From Treponema sp. UBA1793 (GTDB lineage Bacteria > Spirochaetota > Spirochaetia > Treponematales > Treponemataceae): a DNA stretch of 23,288 nucleotides. This document shows, one piece after another, positions 9,401-16,214 of this stretch (position 1 is its first letter; every line of letters starts with the position of its first letter). The translations under genes and the position numbers were made by a program. The notes beneath the pieces were generated by a model. The model had not been told where the DNA came from and searched no databases. It saw only the letters and a list, made by a program, of their open reading frames with translations. The stretch covers positions 1 to 23,288 of the forward strand of contig DCFX01000013.1 in assembly GCA_002314445.1 (NCBI GenBank), in the 5' to 3' direction.

Positions 9401-10694
9401 CAATAAGGATTGAAAAAACACCAGTATCAGCAGCATAGGACATAAGCCGTGAAGCAAAATTTACAGAATTTCCGATAACGGTATAGTCTTTCCGCAGGAA
9501 TCCGCCGAATTCTCCGGAATACACCATCCCTGTTCCTATACCGATGCCGACAGACGAAACAGCTGCATTTTGTTTCGAGGCCAGTAAAATTTCAACAGCA
9601 CAGAGGACGGCATTCCGTTCTTTATTTTCAATGGCAGCCGGAGTTCCAAAAAACAGGGGAAAAACAACCCCCTTATCGGAAATGTCTGGTTTTGTACAAT
9701 ATCCGCCGTAACGACATGCCTTACTCTGCATCAGGATATATATGTCGTTTAAAGTATCAAAACCGTTTTCAATTTTTTCTTCGGCAATTTGTTTAGCAAA
9801 AAGTCCGTCGAATTTTGCCATAATACACGTGCTGTCCTTATACTCGCCTGCAAATCCCTGAAAACTGCTTGCAGTCTGCTGCCGTATTACAGGATTAATA
9901 AAAGCCGCCATACGGTTATAAAAACGGGGATTTGAAAAATATTGTGCGGTGTCGACATATTCAGGACAAACGGTATTTTCAACAAAAGTTTCGGGCATTT
10001 TTTCAAGATGGTAGAATCCGTCCAGCTCTCTGAAACAGTCTTCCAGTCCGACAGAAACTGCAAGAGGCCATGTCTCCGGACTCAGAATAATTTCCTGCTT
10101 TTTACATTCCTCTTCGCACATAACTGCAGAATGCACGGTTTTTCCCGAAATAATCGGCGTAATAAATAAATCGCGGGTTCCCAAAAGTATATGATAGATA
10201 GTTCCGCTGCTTATGCCGATTTTGGGGCGCAGCACAAATCCATTTGCTTTTCCCGTAAGAGAATTGTAATTATCGCTCAACTCCTGTGTCCGGATCATTG
10301 CTGCAAACGCACGTCTGAAATTTTCCTCAGGGGATTCCTTTTCAAGCATTTCAAAAACAATAAGAAGAGAATCTCCGGCAAACTGATACACAGAGCCGCC
10401 AAACTGTCTTACAGTCTCTATAACAATTGAGTAAAATTCCGAAACGGTGTTTGAAAGATCGCCTATATCACGGTTCGTATTAATATAATTCAGGACAATT
10501 TGCGTAAAGCCTATTATATCAAAATAAGCGGCCGTCCCCTCAAATTTTTCAATTTTATGATCAAATATACAGCATTCTGCTTTTCCGATAAAACGCACAA
10601 GCTTGTAAGGAATATACTGGGTAAGAAGTTGCATTTCATCTGTTGTGATTCCCTGTTCATCTCTGAGCAGACATTTTTTGCAACTTTTTTCCAT
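6465..10694 (-). CDS. Soluble-adenylyl-cyclase-like protein: two class III cyclase domains, ATPase, TPR
   Basis: A 1409-residue soluble protein with the domain order of mammalian soluble adenylyl cyclase (ADCY10). The first class III cyclase domain has both metal aspartates: Asp59 in YFDIIGFT and Asp108 in FAGDSLL. The second domain, about 290-440, is degenerate in the metal positions but keeps DKGVVFPLFFG (about 350-360) and DYTVIGNSVNFASRL (about 403-417). An AAA/NACHT-like ATPase follows, with GDAGMGKT at about 510-517 and Walker B LILEDMQWCD at about 639-648. The C-terminal ~500 residues are helical TPR-like repeats. It starts with a CKKC motif. AAGGA lies upstream of the ATG, and the gene begins four bases after the lipase remnant. 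Likely product is cAMP; the ATPase and TPR parts probably sense or scaffold. No transmembrane segment is visible. Confidence 0.88.
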   Translation of the reverse strand: MEKSCKKCLLRDEQGITTDEMQLLTQYIPYKLVRFIGKAECCIFDHKIEKFEGTAAYFDIIGFTQIVLNYINTNRDIGDLSNTVSEFYSIVIETVRQFGGSVYQFAGDSLLIVFEMLEKESPEENFRRAFAAMIRTQELSDNYNSLTGKANGFVLRPKIGISSGTIYHILLGTRDLFITPIISGKTVHSAVMCEEECKKQEIILSPETWPLAVSVGLEDCFRELDGFYHLEKMPETFVENTVCPEYVDTAQYFSNPRFYNRMAAFINPVIRQQTASSFQGFAGEYKDSTCIMAKFDGLFAKQIAEEKIENGFDTLNDIYILMQSKACRYGGYCTKPDISDKGVVFPLFFGTPAAIENKERNAVLCAVEILLASKQNAAVSSVGIGIGTGMVYSGEFGGFLRKDYTVIGNSVNFASRLMSYAADTGVFSILIDKATMKETETICETNVVSGITCKGYDGPQTAYFVTCVKKAQEKRHAGEKLIGRSRELQEFNVLFMQSLSGRMNFLPVAGDAGMGKTYLVEQFISGAVQHIPDLQVLTGTCYQYEETTVFFCWRPIIKKLISMPDGLSDSKTEDFIRRFFADFLPDETAWIPVFLNMLGFNFSEYRETASIDVSVRQYHFFSIIDRLLQKAAEQHPMVLILEDMQWCDSVSLNMLEYLTNSNSFKRLLLISVFRESPAIIELFSRHNISILHIDQLAPDAASALTEVFLNMKEPKPLLVRKIVATSDGNPFFIENIVRSLVEGGTLVEDESGKRSLSQNFRNIQNIVIPSSIQNIILSRLNSLKFEEQIVCKTASAIGKTFYCDCLRELLPDGISETTVEEALSDFEVYDIIVKENSGDSEYSFKHMIIHDVIYDTILDTTKKELNFMILSYLEKKYENNYIPVVERLEYHAQEAKAYEKVFLYAREAAKKTQKQFSAQDTIVHCLAALNAWDKIDGKKDESQLFRLELILGDAYRMIENYQKAGETFRNVIHTCKAKRIRADALCGLGRCCQEQGRFNHAVLSLEQSLKLLGKDSPKYLPVVYFDIAKEFLIQIFDYGLKKGRVKQYTGKQLEAAKIRADILCILNKLYYFGLPEKNAWSVIADFNNMLHCKSETERFFAAAGDYAVSLVSGGFSRHGREIFETGHALLEHTGDLKTKSIFNARYAYYFLFYNNPEKSIKMLEKAADYFRKIGEQWELMTAEGALAQNYFLTGDFDKSVAGYEESGQLAKKLHSIMHIGWKYNKVPFIKYLRKEFTGEQASAQIHHGIRLSSRVHDHMTLCIHYGHLAYIASHEHDYEHALQYAEKIMYENTKYKFNIPHVKISYVDAVTAVCEAFQHDAVPKKKSAYYRKLSLTALYRLQQLSRKFVMLAGPAARAAGMVALAKNDRKTAAEWYEKSIELLKNSPYKWEYENAVAFGKENGFDTGEE

Positions 10695-10698
10695 ATAT

Positions 10699-11238
10699 TT
10701 ACTTCCTTGTGCGTAATATATGTGTTACAAGATTTGCATAAAACTGCATCTCTTCCTTTTTACGGTACTTATGCGGCAGCATTGCGGGCTGGAGGATATT
10801 ATTAAAATCCCACTGATCCAGATGAAAATCAAAAATATAACGACGACTCTTATTTCTGTTCTGGACATTTCCTGCAATCCTCACAAGCATGCACAAAAAT
10901 TGAACAGTTAAAACATCGTGTTTAAGAATTCCCGTATTTGTGCCGGCACCTGGTATCCAGGTAAAGGGAGTTCCGTTCTGAACACCGGCTGTTGAAGTAA
11001 TTGAATGAACCCACGAAGAATCGGTAAGCCCGCCTTTAAGTTGGAAAAATAATTCACACACCTGATCATGGAGAGAAGATACAGGTCCCGTCGAAGGAAA
11101 AAGAAACGGAGGAAGTTCGTCACCCTGTATTTCTTTCAAGTCATGAACACATACGAAATACGGGCATACGCATAATTCGTCATTTCCCCATCCCGGCAGT
11201 CCGTGGCAGAATACTATCGGCAGTGCATTATTAATCAT
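10699..11238 (-). pseudogene. Family I.5-type lipase remnant, internally deleted and lacking the catalytic residues
   Basis: The 179-residue frame matches secreted lipases of the Staphylococcus/Geobacillus type in pieces. LPIVFCHGLPGWG (about 6-18) is the oxyanion-hole start, and GPVSSLHDQVCELFFQLKGGLTD (about 51-73) follows as in the family. The next residues, SSWVHSITSTAGVQNGT, belong about 100 residues further on in intact lipases, and YIFDFHLDQWDF then matches the Zn-site region. The nucleophile segment (GHSxGG) is absent, and the protein ends before the usual catalytic Asp and His. So it cannot be an active lipase of this type. The frame is uninterrupted, no signal peptide is seen, and AGGGA precedes the ATG. 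It may be a remnant kept for translational coupling to the cyclase four bases downstream, or a repurposed small protein. Confidence 0.7.
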
Positions 11239-11499
11239 TTATCCCTGAAATCCGTTTCCTTGCCGGATAATCTTAATAAATTTCTTTGTCCTTACGTGCA
11301 CTGATTTTGCTGCACTTCGTTAATGCATTTTATGCTGCTAATGAAAACTGATACCTTTAAAAAGCACCAGAAACACCAAAAAATCAAAATAGTATACTTA
11401 ATATAGATTTATTATATCACATATTCTGTGAATAGCAACATTTAAGGGAGATATAATTATCAGTTTATTTTAAAATATTTGCAAAATCCCGCTGAACTC
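11239..11499. other. Intergenic region: leader of the lipase-remnant/cyclase operon
   Basis: No gene fits here. It contains a strong promoter for the leftward operon (11411-11438) followed by about 165 bases of untranslated leader. A small inverted repeat, GTGCA/TGCAC around a 10-base loop, lies near 11298-11317. I see no convincing terminator for the ZIP gene that ends at 11500. Confidence 0.5.
11411..11438 (-). promoter_or_regulatory. Promoter of the lipase-remnant/cyclase/membrane/ogt run, with a palindrome in the spacer
   Basis: On the minus strand TTGCTA (11438-11433), a 16-base spacer and a perfect TATAAT (11416-11411) preceded by TGA as an extended -10. The spacer contains TCACA-GAATA-TGTGA, a perfect 5-bp inverted repeat, a plausible operator for a CRP-like or other dimeric regulator. 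The orientation of the half-sites is the reverse of the classical CRP site. Confidence 0.6.
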
Positions 11500-12279
11500 T
11501 TACCCGAGTGCGACATCAAGCACCATCATGAGGGCAAATCCGGCTGCAAAACCAATTGTACAGATATCTGTTTTTTCGCCCCGTGTTGCCTCGGGGATAA
11601 GCTCTTCGACAACGACATATATCATTGCACCGGCTGCAAACGCAAGAAGATACGGCAGCGCAGCAGATATAATTCCTGTAAGAAGAATCGTAAGAATTCC
11701 CGCAGCAGGTTCGACTGCTCCCGAAAGCATTCCGTACAAAAAAGATTTCAGTTTTCCGTTGCCTTCGGTCCGCAGCGGCATGGAAATGATAGCCCCTTCG
11801 GGAAAATTCTGGATTGCTATGCCGATTGAAAGCGCGAAAGCTGCAGCGGCTGAAACCTGCATATTTCCGCTGAGCACGCCTGCAAATACGACTCCGACAG
11901 CCATTCCTTCTGGAATATTGTGAAGCGTTACAGCAAAGACAAGCATTGCCGTTCTGCTCAGTTTTGTCGCAGGCCCCTCAGGATTCTGGGCGGCTGCGTG
12001 CAGATGAGGCGTTACTTTATCCAGTATGAACAGGAATAAAATACCTGCTGCAAAACCAATCAGTGCTGGAACAAATGCAAGCTTACCTGCAGACCCGGAC
12101 ATCTTCATTGATGGGATAAGAAGAGACCAGACGGAAGCTGCAACCATGACTCCTGCCGCAAATCCCATAAGTGCACGCTGCACAGTGTCGTTCATTTCCC
12201 GCCGCATAAGGAAAACACATGCAGCGCCCAGAGTTGTTCCTGCAAAGGGAATAAATAATCCCCAGAAAATCGTTGTCAT
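11500..12279 (-). CDS. ZIP family divalent metal transporter (GufA-like)
   Basis: A 259-residue inner-membrane transporter with about eight hydrophobic segments. It carries the ZIP metal-site motifs: HNIPEGMAVG in TM4 and the partner QNFPEG in TM5, where Gln-Asn replaces the His-Asn seen in many ZupT proteins, as in the GufA branch. A short His-containing loop (PHLHAAAQ) lies between TM3 and TM4, and VVEELIPEA closes the metal path. It probably imports Zn or another divalent ion. The ATG at 12279 is chosen because GGAGA precedes it by seven bases and the hydrophobic N-terminus starts there; the 59 residues upstream in the same frame are basic, low-quality sequence. A promoter at 12404-12432 serves this gene alone. 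Confidence 0.9.
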   Translation of the reverse strand: MTTIFWGLFIPFAGTTLGAACVFLMRREMNDTVQRALMGFAAGVMVAASVWSLLIPSMKMSGSAGKLAFVPALIGFAAGILFLFILDKVTPHLHAAAQNPEGPATKLSRTAMLVFAVTLHNIPEGMAVGVVFAGVLSGNMQVSAAAAFALSIGIAIQNFPEGAIISMPLRTEGNGKLKSFLYGMLSGAVEPAAGILTILLTGIISAALPYLLAFAAGAMIYVVVEELIPEATRGEKTDICTIGFAAGFALMMVLDVALG

Positions 12280-12403
12280 AGTACTATCTCCATTTCGTCT
12301 CTCTCCGCGGGGTATGCATTCGACTTCTTCCGTTTTCAAGGAATTCCTTGCGGGTACTGGCAAGAATTTTTTTCGTTTCGTCGGGTTATCTTTTATACGG
12401 TTC

Positions 12404-12432
12404 ATTTTATGATAACAATAGTACCTCGTCAA
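12404..12432 (-). promoter_or_regulatory. Promoter of the ZIP transporter gene
   Basis: TTGACG (12432-12427) and TAAAAT (12409-12404) on the minus strand are 17 bases apart. The leader to the ATG at 12279 would be about 120 bases. It lies just downstream of the stop of a small ORF (12437-12682). Confidence 0.6.
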
Positions 12433-12436
12433 GATT

Positions 12437-12682
12437 TTACGAATGGATGAAATCATGCTGCGAATAAATTATATTGAACCGGCAATGAGGACTCAACTGC
12501 AGTTCTCGTTCAAGCATTCCGATGTATTCGACTCTGAAATGCCTGCTCAATAGATAGACAGACAGGGAAAGCAGCATCAGGCTGGGAGTAATATCCAGGT
12601 TTTGAAAATACGGGGGCAGAACGCTTATGCAGACGGAATCCGGCACCGTTTTTAACGCAGCTGCCGGCTGTTGAATCATCAT
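12437..12682 (-). CDS. Small hypothetical ORF overlapping the end of the beta-propeller gene
   Basis: An 81-residue frame whose ATG overlaps the beta-propeller stop (ATGATGA arrangement), which would permit translational coupling. It has one hydrophobic stretch (ITPSLMLLSLSVYLLS, about 32-47) followed by RHFRVEYIGMLERELQLS, which could be a membrane anchor plus a short amphipathic helix, or a fragment of a larger membrane protein. I do not recognise it. No strong ribosome binding site is visible beyond a distant GGAG. It ends just before the ZIP promoter. It may be a chance frame. Confidence 0.3.
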   Translation of the reverse strand: MMIQQPAAALKTVPDSVCISVLPPYFQNLDITPSLMLLSLSVYLLSRHFRVEYIGMLERELQLSPHCRFNIIYSQHDFIHS

Positions 12683-13788
12683 TTTCTGTTGCCCCGCTCC
12701 GCCGGTTTATTCCCGCCGGGTTCCGCCGCTTCCTGAGACACGCACTCAATACGGTACAGCTCAATATCAGCGTCCTGAAAATTTGAAAAGCAGAGCAGCT
12801 TTCCGTTGGTTGAAACGGCAAGCCCCGTAGGCTGATTTCCGCCGTCGACAGTCTGCACTGTTTTTCCGTCAGTAACATCGATAAGCGTAATCCGCCCGTT
12901 TACCGGGCTTCGTTTCGTATACTCGTCGGGATTGTTCGGCCCCCGGGACGAGACATACAGCCAGCGGTCTTCATCAAGTGCAATCGTATTCGGATTGTTG
13001 AATACATGCCATACCGCGGTAATTTCAAATGAAGCAAGGTCGACTGCGTATACTGATGCATGATACATGTCGCTCACATACGCTTTTGTGCCGCCGCTGT
13101 TTATGACGATATGCCGCATTGCAGATTTTTTCACATCGATTGAAGCTGTTTCCCTTCCGGTCACAGTATTGAATTTCTGAATGGCGCCGCCGTCGAAGCA
13201 GAGTACGATGAGGACGTTTCCTTTTTCAGTGAATAAAATTCCCCGGGGAGCTGATTTTGTATGAATCGTCTGTACGACAACGCCGCTTGTATAATCAATA
13301 ATACTGACAGTATCCGACAACCAGTTGGAAACGGCAATCTGCTGTGTGCCGGAACTCCATGCAATAAACTTGGGCCAGACACCGCCGCACTTTATTTCCC
13401 GTCGGAATGCAAATCCCGGATATTCATATTCGTATACATACCCCGTCGTCATCTGTGAGACAAGGAATGCGTTTTTTTCGGGAATAAAAAGCCCTTCCGC
13501 AAATCCCTTTTTTTCCGCCCGAGGCGGCAGGACTTTCTGCACCACAGTCCCGTCCTCTGTAGGAATAACGTCGAAACCATTGTCGTCGAGGAGCGGCACG
13601 ACGATTGAGCGGTTGTCAGGAGAAAAGAGCACCTGTTTCGGCTGGCTGCCGCAGTGAAAGATTTTCTGCCCGGTAAGGACAGGATATCCTGCCGCCTGAG
13701 CCGGAACGAACGATATCATAAAACAGAAAAACGGTACTGCGGTAACTGCCGTTTTCAATGAGTGATACAGCGGACTGTTTATATTCAT
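12679..13788 (-). CDS. Exported YVTN-type beta-propeller protein
   Basis: A 369-residue protein with a signal peptide ending near AQA-A (about residues 1-31), followed by repeats typical of the 40-residue YVTN/NHL-like beta-propeller. Examples are QPKQVLFSPDNRSIVVPLLDDNGFDVI, WPKFIAWSSGTQQIAVSNWLSDTVSIIDYTSGVVVQTI, and APRGILFTEKGNVLIVLCFDGG. About seven such blades can be counted. Such proteins act in the periplasm or at the surface as binding scaffolds; the ligand is unknown. GGGGAG six to seven bases before the ATG at 13788 decides this start over an in-frame GTG at 13809. A small frame overlaps its stop, and an FMN split-barrel gene lies about 115 bases upstream on the same strand. Confidence 0.82.
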   Translation of the reverse strand: MNINSPLYHSLKTAVTAVPFFCFMISFVPAQAAGYPVLTGQKIFHCGSQPKQVLFSPDNRSIVVPLLDDNGFDVIPTEDGTVVQKVLPPRAEKKGFAEGLFIPEKNAFLVSQMTTGYVYEYEYPGFAFRREIKCGGVWPKFIAWSSGTQQIAVSNWLSDTVSIIDYTSGVVVQTIHTKSAPRGILFTEKGNVLIVLCFDGGAIQKFNTVTGRETASIDVKKSAMRHIVINSGGTKAYVSDMYHASVYAVDLASFEITAVWHVFNNPNTIALDEDRWLYVSSRGPNNPDEYTKRSPVNGRITLIDVTDGKTVQTVDGGNQPTGLAVSTNGKLLCFSNFQDADIELYRIECVSQEAAEPGGNKPAERGNRK

Positions 13789-13870
13789 GTCTGTCTCCCC
13801 TCTGCTCACTAATAAAGTAACTCATAGTAACGCAGTTGTAAGGGGACGGCGTGTCAGTTCATTACAAATA

Positions 13871-13894
13871 GTCTGATGCAGTTTCCTGCAAGAC
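13871..13894. terminator. Hairpin downstream of the FMN split-barrel gene
   Basis: GTCT and TGCAG (separated by GA) pair with CTGCA and AGAC around a TTTC loop, which is GAAA on the transcribed minus strand. It begins nine bases after the stop at 13903. There is no real U-tract, so it may only mark the mRNA 3' end. Confidence 0.35.
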
Positions 13895-13902
13895 TTCCTC
13901 TT

Positions 13903-14376
13903 TTACAGAGATTTGCGCTGTTTTGCGGTCAGCTCCGCAACGTCAATGCTGCATACGGTAACGTTTTGAATCTGTCCGTCAGTAAAATCAAACTCTCTGC
14001 CGGTCTGGTGCTTCATAAGAATTTTAAGTCCGGCTTTCCGTTCTTCACCGTTCTCAAGAATCCTGACCAGCCCCGTACCTATGACGCTGCTGTAGTTATA
14101 CCCGTATCCGCAGGCAGATTCAGCCGTTGTCAGTTCGTGATCCGTATCCATCTCAAAACAGACAAGCGGATTTTTCCGTATCATGTCGAGTTTTTTTCCT
14201 TTGTCAGCACAGTGAAAATACAGCGTAAATCGGCTTTCATTGTATGCGTACCCGAAATTGAGCGGTACGATATACGGGGCACCATCGCCGACTATTGCAA
14301 GCCGTACAACTTTGCAGCTGTCAATTATGCTTCGAATACTGCTCATATCGGTAATTTCGCGGTCAGATCTTCTCAT
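13903..14376 (-). CDS. Pyridoxamine 5'-phosphate oxidase-like FMN-binding protein (NimA-like)
   Basis: A 157-residue split-barrel flavoprotein of the Pyridox_ox_2/NimA-like group. The N-terminal MRRSDREITD is typical, followed by CKVVRLAIVGDGAPYIVPLNFGY and then FTLYFHCADKGKKLDMIRKNPLVCFEMD, the region that holds FMN in relatives. Some relatives reduce 5-nitroimidazoles to harmless amines, but many are simply uncharacterised flavin reductases, so the drug link is only a possibility. The gene starts 10 bases after the stop of the OhrR-type regulator and is probably co-transcribed and peroxide-controlled. The ribosome binding site is weak (purines within the end of the upstream gene). Confidence 0.82.
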   Translation of the reverse strand: MRRSDREITDMSSIRSIIDSCKVVRLAIVGDGAPYIVPLNFGYAYNESRFTLYFHCADKGKKLDMIRKNPLVCFEMDTDHELTTAESACGYGYNYSSVIGTGLVRILENGEERKAGLKILMKHQTGREFDFTDGQIQNVTVCSIDVAELTAKQRKSL

Positions 14377-14386
14377 GTATGATTAT

Positions 14387-14830
14387 TTACTCTTTTTCTT
14401 CAAAAACAACAAGTACCTTATAGAGCAATGTATACAGCTGCTTTGCCTCGTCGCCAGAAAGATTGATACACTTTCCCATCTTTCCCGGGATATCCGCAGC
14501 CTGCTCACGCAGTTTCATTCCTTCAGCCGTCAGAGCCACGTCGAGCACCCGCTCATCATCTCCGTCGCGCGTCCGTGTTATGTACCCCTTCTGCTCAAGA
14601 GTCTTGAGGACCGGTGTAAGCGTACCGGAATCAAGAAAAAGATACTTTCCAAGCTCTTTGACATTCATGTCACCGTATTCCCACAATACTATCATCGTAA
14701 TGTACTGGGTATAAGTAAGATCAAGACTGTCCAGATAGGGCTTGTATTTGCGTACAACTTCCTTTGCACAGGCATACAGCGGAAAGCATAACTGATTTTC
14801 CAGTTTGAGCGCATCATACGTTTCTGCCAT
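14387..14830 (-). CDS. ohrR: OhrR-type MarR family organic-peroxide sensor
   Basis: A 147-residue MarR-family repressor. The N-terminus LENQLCFPLYA places a cysteine at residue 15, the position of the reactive Cys of Bacillus-type OhrR, followed by YKPYLDSLDLTYTQYITMIVLWE. The winged helix covers about 55-100 (VKELGKYLFLDSGTLTPVLKTLEQKGYITR, then the wing with RDGDDERVL). Only one more cysteine is present (Cys120 region, KCINL), so one-Cys chemistry (sulfenate/mixed disulfide) is more likely than the two-Cys type. AGGAG five bases before the ATG. The neighbours, an FMN protein, thioredoxin, thioredoxin reductase and a glutathione-peroxidase homologue, fit a peroxide regulon. No ohr gene is present in the window. 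Confidence 0.85.
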   Translation of the reverse strand: MAETYDALKLENQLCFPLYACAKEVVRKYKPYLDSLDLTYTQYITMIVLWEYGDMNVKELGKYLFLDSGTLTPVLKTLEQKGYITRTRDGDDERVLDVALTAEGMKLREQAADIPGKMGKCINLSGDEAKQLYTLLYKVLVVFEEKE

Positions 14831-14853
14831 ATAATCTCCTGTTCAGCAAGGTG

Positions 14854-14877
14854 AAACTCCAGTCAGTGCTGGAGTTT
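14854..14877. repeat. 9-bp perfect inverted repeat in the ohrR leader/control region
   Basis: AAACTCCAG at 14854-14862 and CTGGAGTTT at 14869-14877 are exact complements around six bases, 24 bases upstream of the ohrR ATG. It could be an operator or an mRNA hairpin. It does not resemble the classical OhrR box. Confidence 0.55.
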
Positions 14878-14881
14878 TACC

Positions 14882-14891
14882 ACAATTGAAT
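14882..14891. promoter_or_regulatory. OhrR-box-like sequence upstream of ohrR
   Basis: ACAATTGAAT here matches ACAATTCAAT upstream of gpx at nine of ten bases and in the same orientation relative to the gene. The core ACAATT equals one half of the TACAATT/AATTGTA box known for OhrR proteins. The second half-site here is poor. Confidence 0.4.
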
Positions 14892-14902
14892 GAATTTTCT
14901 CC

Positions 14903-14927
14903 GAAGAATTATTCCATTTCATTCTTC
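14903..14927. repeat. 7-bp inverted repeat in the trxA-ohrR interval
   Basis: GAAGAAT (14903-14909) and ATTCTTC (14921-14927) around 11 bases. Without a U-tract it is not a clear terminator. Confidence 0.35.
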
Positions 14928-14941
14928 AGAATCAGATGGCC

Positions 14942-14958
14942 GTATCAACTGTTGATAC
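14942..14958. promoter_or_regulatory. 17-bp palindrome, operator-like, between trxA and ohrR
   Basis: GTATCAAC-T-GTTGATAC is perfectly symmetrical with a single central base, the form expected for a dimeric repressor site rather than an RNA hairpin. It lies 31 bases downstream of the trxA stop and about 110 bases upstream of the ohrR start. Confidence 0.5.
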
Positions 14959-14988
14959 AGCAACCGGATAAAACAACAACCTGCCCGT

Positions 14989-15300
14989 TCACATATTCCT
15001 GTTCAGGAATTTCATGATGCCGGGTTTCGGCTGGAATCCGACTGTCTCGTCAACTTTCTTACCGTTTTTCAGGACGATAAGAGCCGGAATGCTCTGAACA
15101 CCGAATTCAGCAGCAAGCTCGGAATTTTCATCGACATCGACATTAAAGAAATCAACCTTTCCATTCAATTCTTCGGAAACATCATCCATTACAGGTGCAA
15201 GCATCCTGCACGGTCCGCACCACGTTGCCGAAAAATCAACTACTGCAAATCCGCTGTTTTTTGCTTCTGAAAAGTCATTGTTTGAAATCTTCTTTACCAT
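14989..15300 (-). CDS. trxA: Thioredoxin
   Basis: A 103-residue thioredoxin with the active site WCGPC at about 28-32 after VVDFSATWCGP, the buried Asp and cis-proline region (VQSIPALIVLKNGK, about 68-82), and a standard length. It carries electrons in the cytoplasm. GGAGG seven bases upstream fixes the start. The gene is third in a tight operon gpx-trxB-trxA (18 bases after trxB), so it should be the immediate reductant for the peroxidase and the substrate of the adjacent reductase. Confidence 0.96.
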   Translation of the reverse strand: MVKKISNNDFSEAKNSGFAVVDFSATWCGPCRMLAPVMDDVSEELNGKVDFFNVDVDENSELAAEFGVQSIPALIVLKNGKKVDETVGFQPKPGIMKFLNRNM

Positions 15301-15318
15301 AATTCAACCTCCATATTA

Positions 15319-16194
15319 TTACGCGTTTTCATTCCCGCGTTTTTTCCTGTCAAGATAATTTACCGCAGATAAGGCTGCAATGTTCCCTTCTCCTGCAGCT
15401 TTTATATACTGATACGGTTTACCCACTATATCGCCGCAGGCAAAACAGCCGGGTATGTTAGTTTCCATAAGACGGTTCACCTGCACATTGTTATCCTCGA
15501 CCTGCACGCCGGGAACAAGCTGCCCCGGCGCCACGCTTTCACGCAGTATGAATACACCATCAACAGCATAACTGCCGTTCTTTGTTTTAAGCTGTTCTAC
15601 TTTTCCGGAACCGGTTACAGCTTCCGGTATTTCATTAATCACCTGTACTTTCCCCGATACATGTACGTCATCTTTATATAACGGGAAATACAGTACACGG
15701 GCGGCAATTTCTGCAAGGAAATCTGCCTCCGCTTCTTCCTGCGGACTGGAAGCAATAACCGCGGCAGTCTTGTTCTTATACAGAGGTGCGTCGCATGTAG
15801 CACAGTAGCTTACACCCCTCCCGAGCAGTTCATTTTCTCCCGGGTACGGTTTGCCGGTCACAATTCCTGTTGCAAGAATGACTGAATCAGCCTCATATAT
15901 CTGCTCTCCCGACTGAATACTAAAATAACTGCCCATCGCATACACTGCGTTTGCCCTTCCTTCGGTTATTTTAATATCCATTGCATCAAGATGAGCACAA
16001 AATGCTTTCTTCATATCTTCGCCGCTTACGGCAGGGAGCCCGAGATAGTTCTGTATGGTATGAGCCTTTTGTATTCTTGTACTCAATTCACTGCTTCCGA
16101 TCAGGATAATTTTCTTGTTCCTGATTTTCGCAGTTATCGCGGCCGATAAACCGGCAGGCCCTGTTCCGATAATTGCAATGTCATATCGTTCCAT
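15319..16194 (-). CDS. trxB: Flavin thioredoxin reductase lacking NADPH motifs (ferredoxin-dependent FFTR type)
   Basis: A 291-residue thioredoxin reductase. FAD site GTGPAGLSA begins at 10, the redox pair CATC is at 131-134, and the C-terminal FAD motif is ACGDI near 262-266. Where NADPH-dependent enzymes have GxGxxA and then HRRxxxR, this protein reads AAVIASSPQEEAEADFL and LYFPLYKDDVHV, so both NADPH signatures are missing. The remaining features (QLVPGV, METNIPGC, GKPYQYIKAAGEG) match the ferredoxin-dependent flavin thioredoxin reductases described from Clostridium. I infer that reduced ferredoxin or flavodoxin, not NADPH, drives thioredoxin here, which suits an anaerobe. GGGAG lies six to seven bases upstream of the ATG. 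It sits between gpx and trxA with spacings of 20 and 18 bases. Confidence 0.88.
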   Translation of the reverse strand: MERYDIAIIGTGPAGLSAAITAKIRNKKIILIGSSELSTRIQKAHTIQNYLGLPAVSGEDMKKAFCAHLDAMDIKITEGRANAVYAMGSYFSIQSGEQIYEADSVILATGIVTGKPYPGENELLGRGVSYCATCDAPLYKNKTAAVIASSPQEEAEADFLAEIAARVLYFPLYKDDVHVSGKVQVINEIPEAVTGSGKVEQLKTKNGSYAVDGVFILRESVAPGQLVPGVQVEDNNVQVNRLMETNIPGCFACGDIVGKPYQYIKAAGEGNIAALSAVNYLDRKKRGNENA

Positions 16195-16214
16195 ACATTT
16201 TCTCCCTGCTGCCG

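Noticed and set aside
11479..12412. Plus-strand frames opposite the ZIP transporter
   Set aside because: Shadow frames of a well-supported membrane protein, without ribosome binding sites.
12280..12456. N-terminal extension of the ZIP transporter to 12456
   Set aside because: The extension is basic and not ZIP-like, it covers the promoter at 12404-12432, and GGAGA sits correctly before the ATG at 12279.
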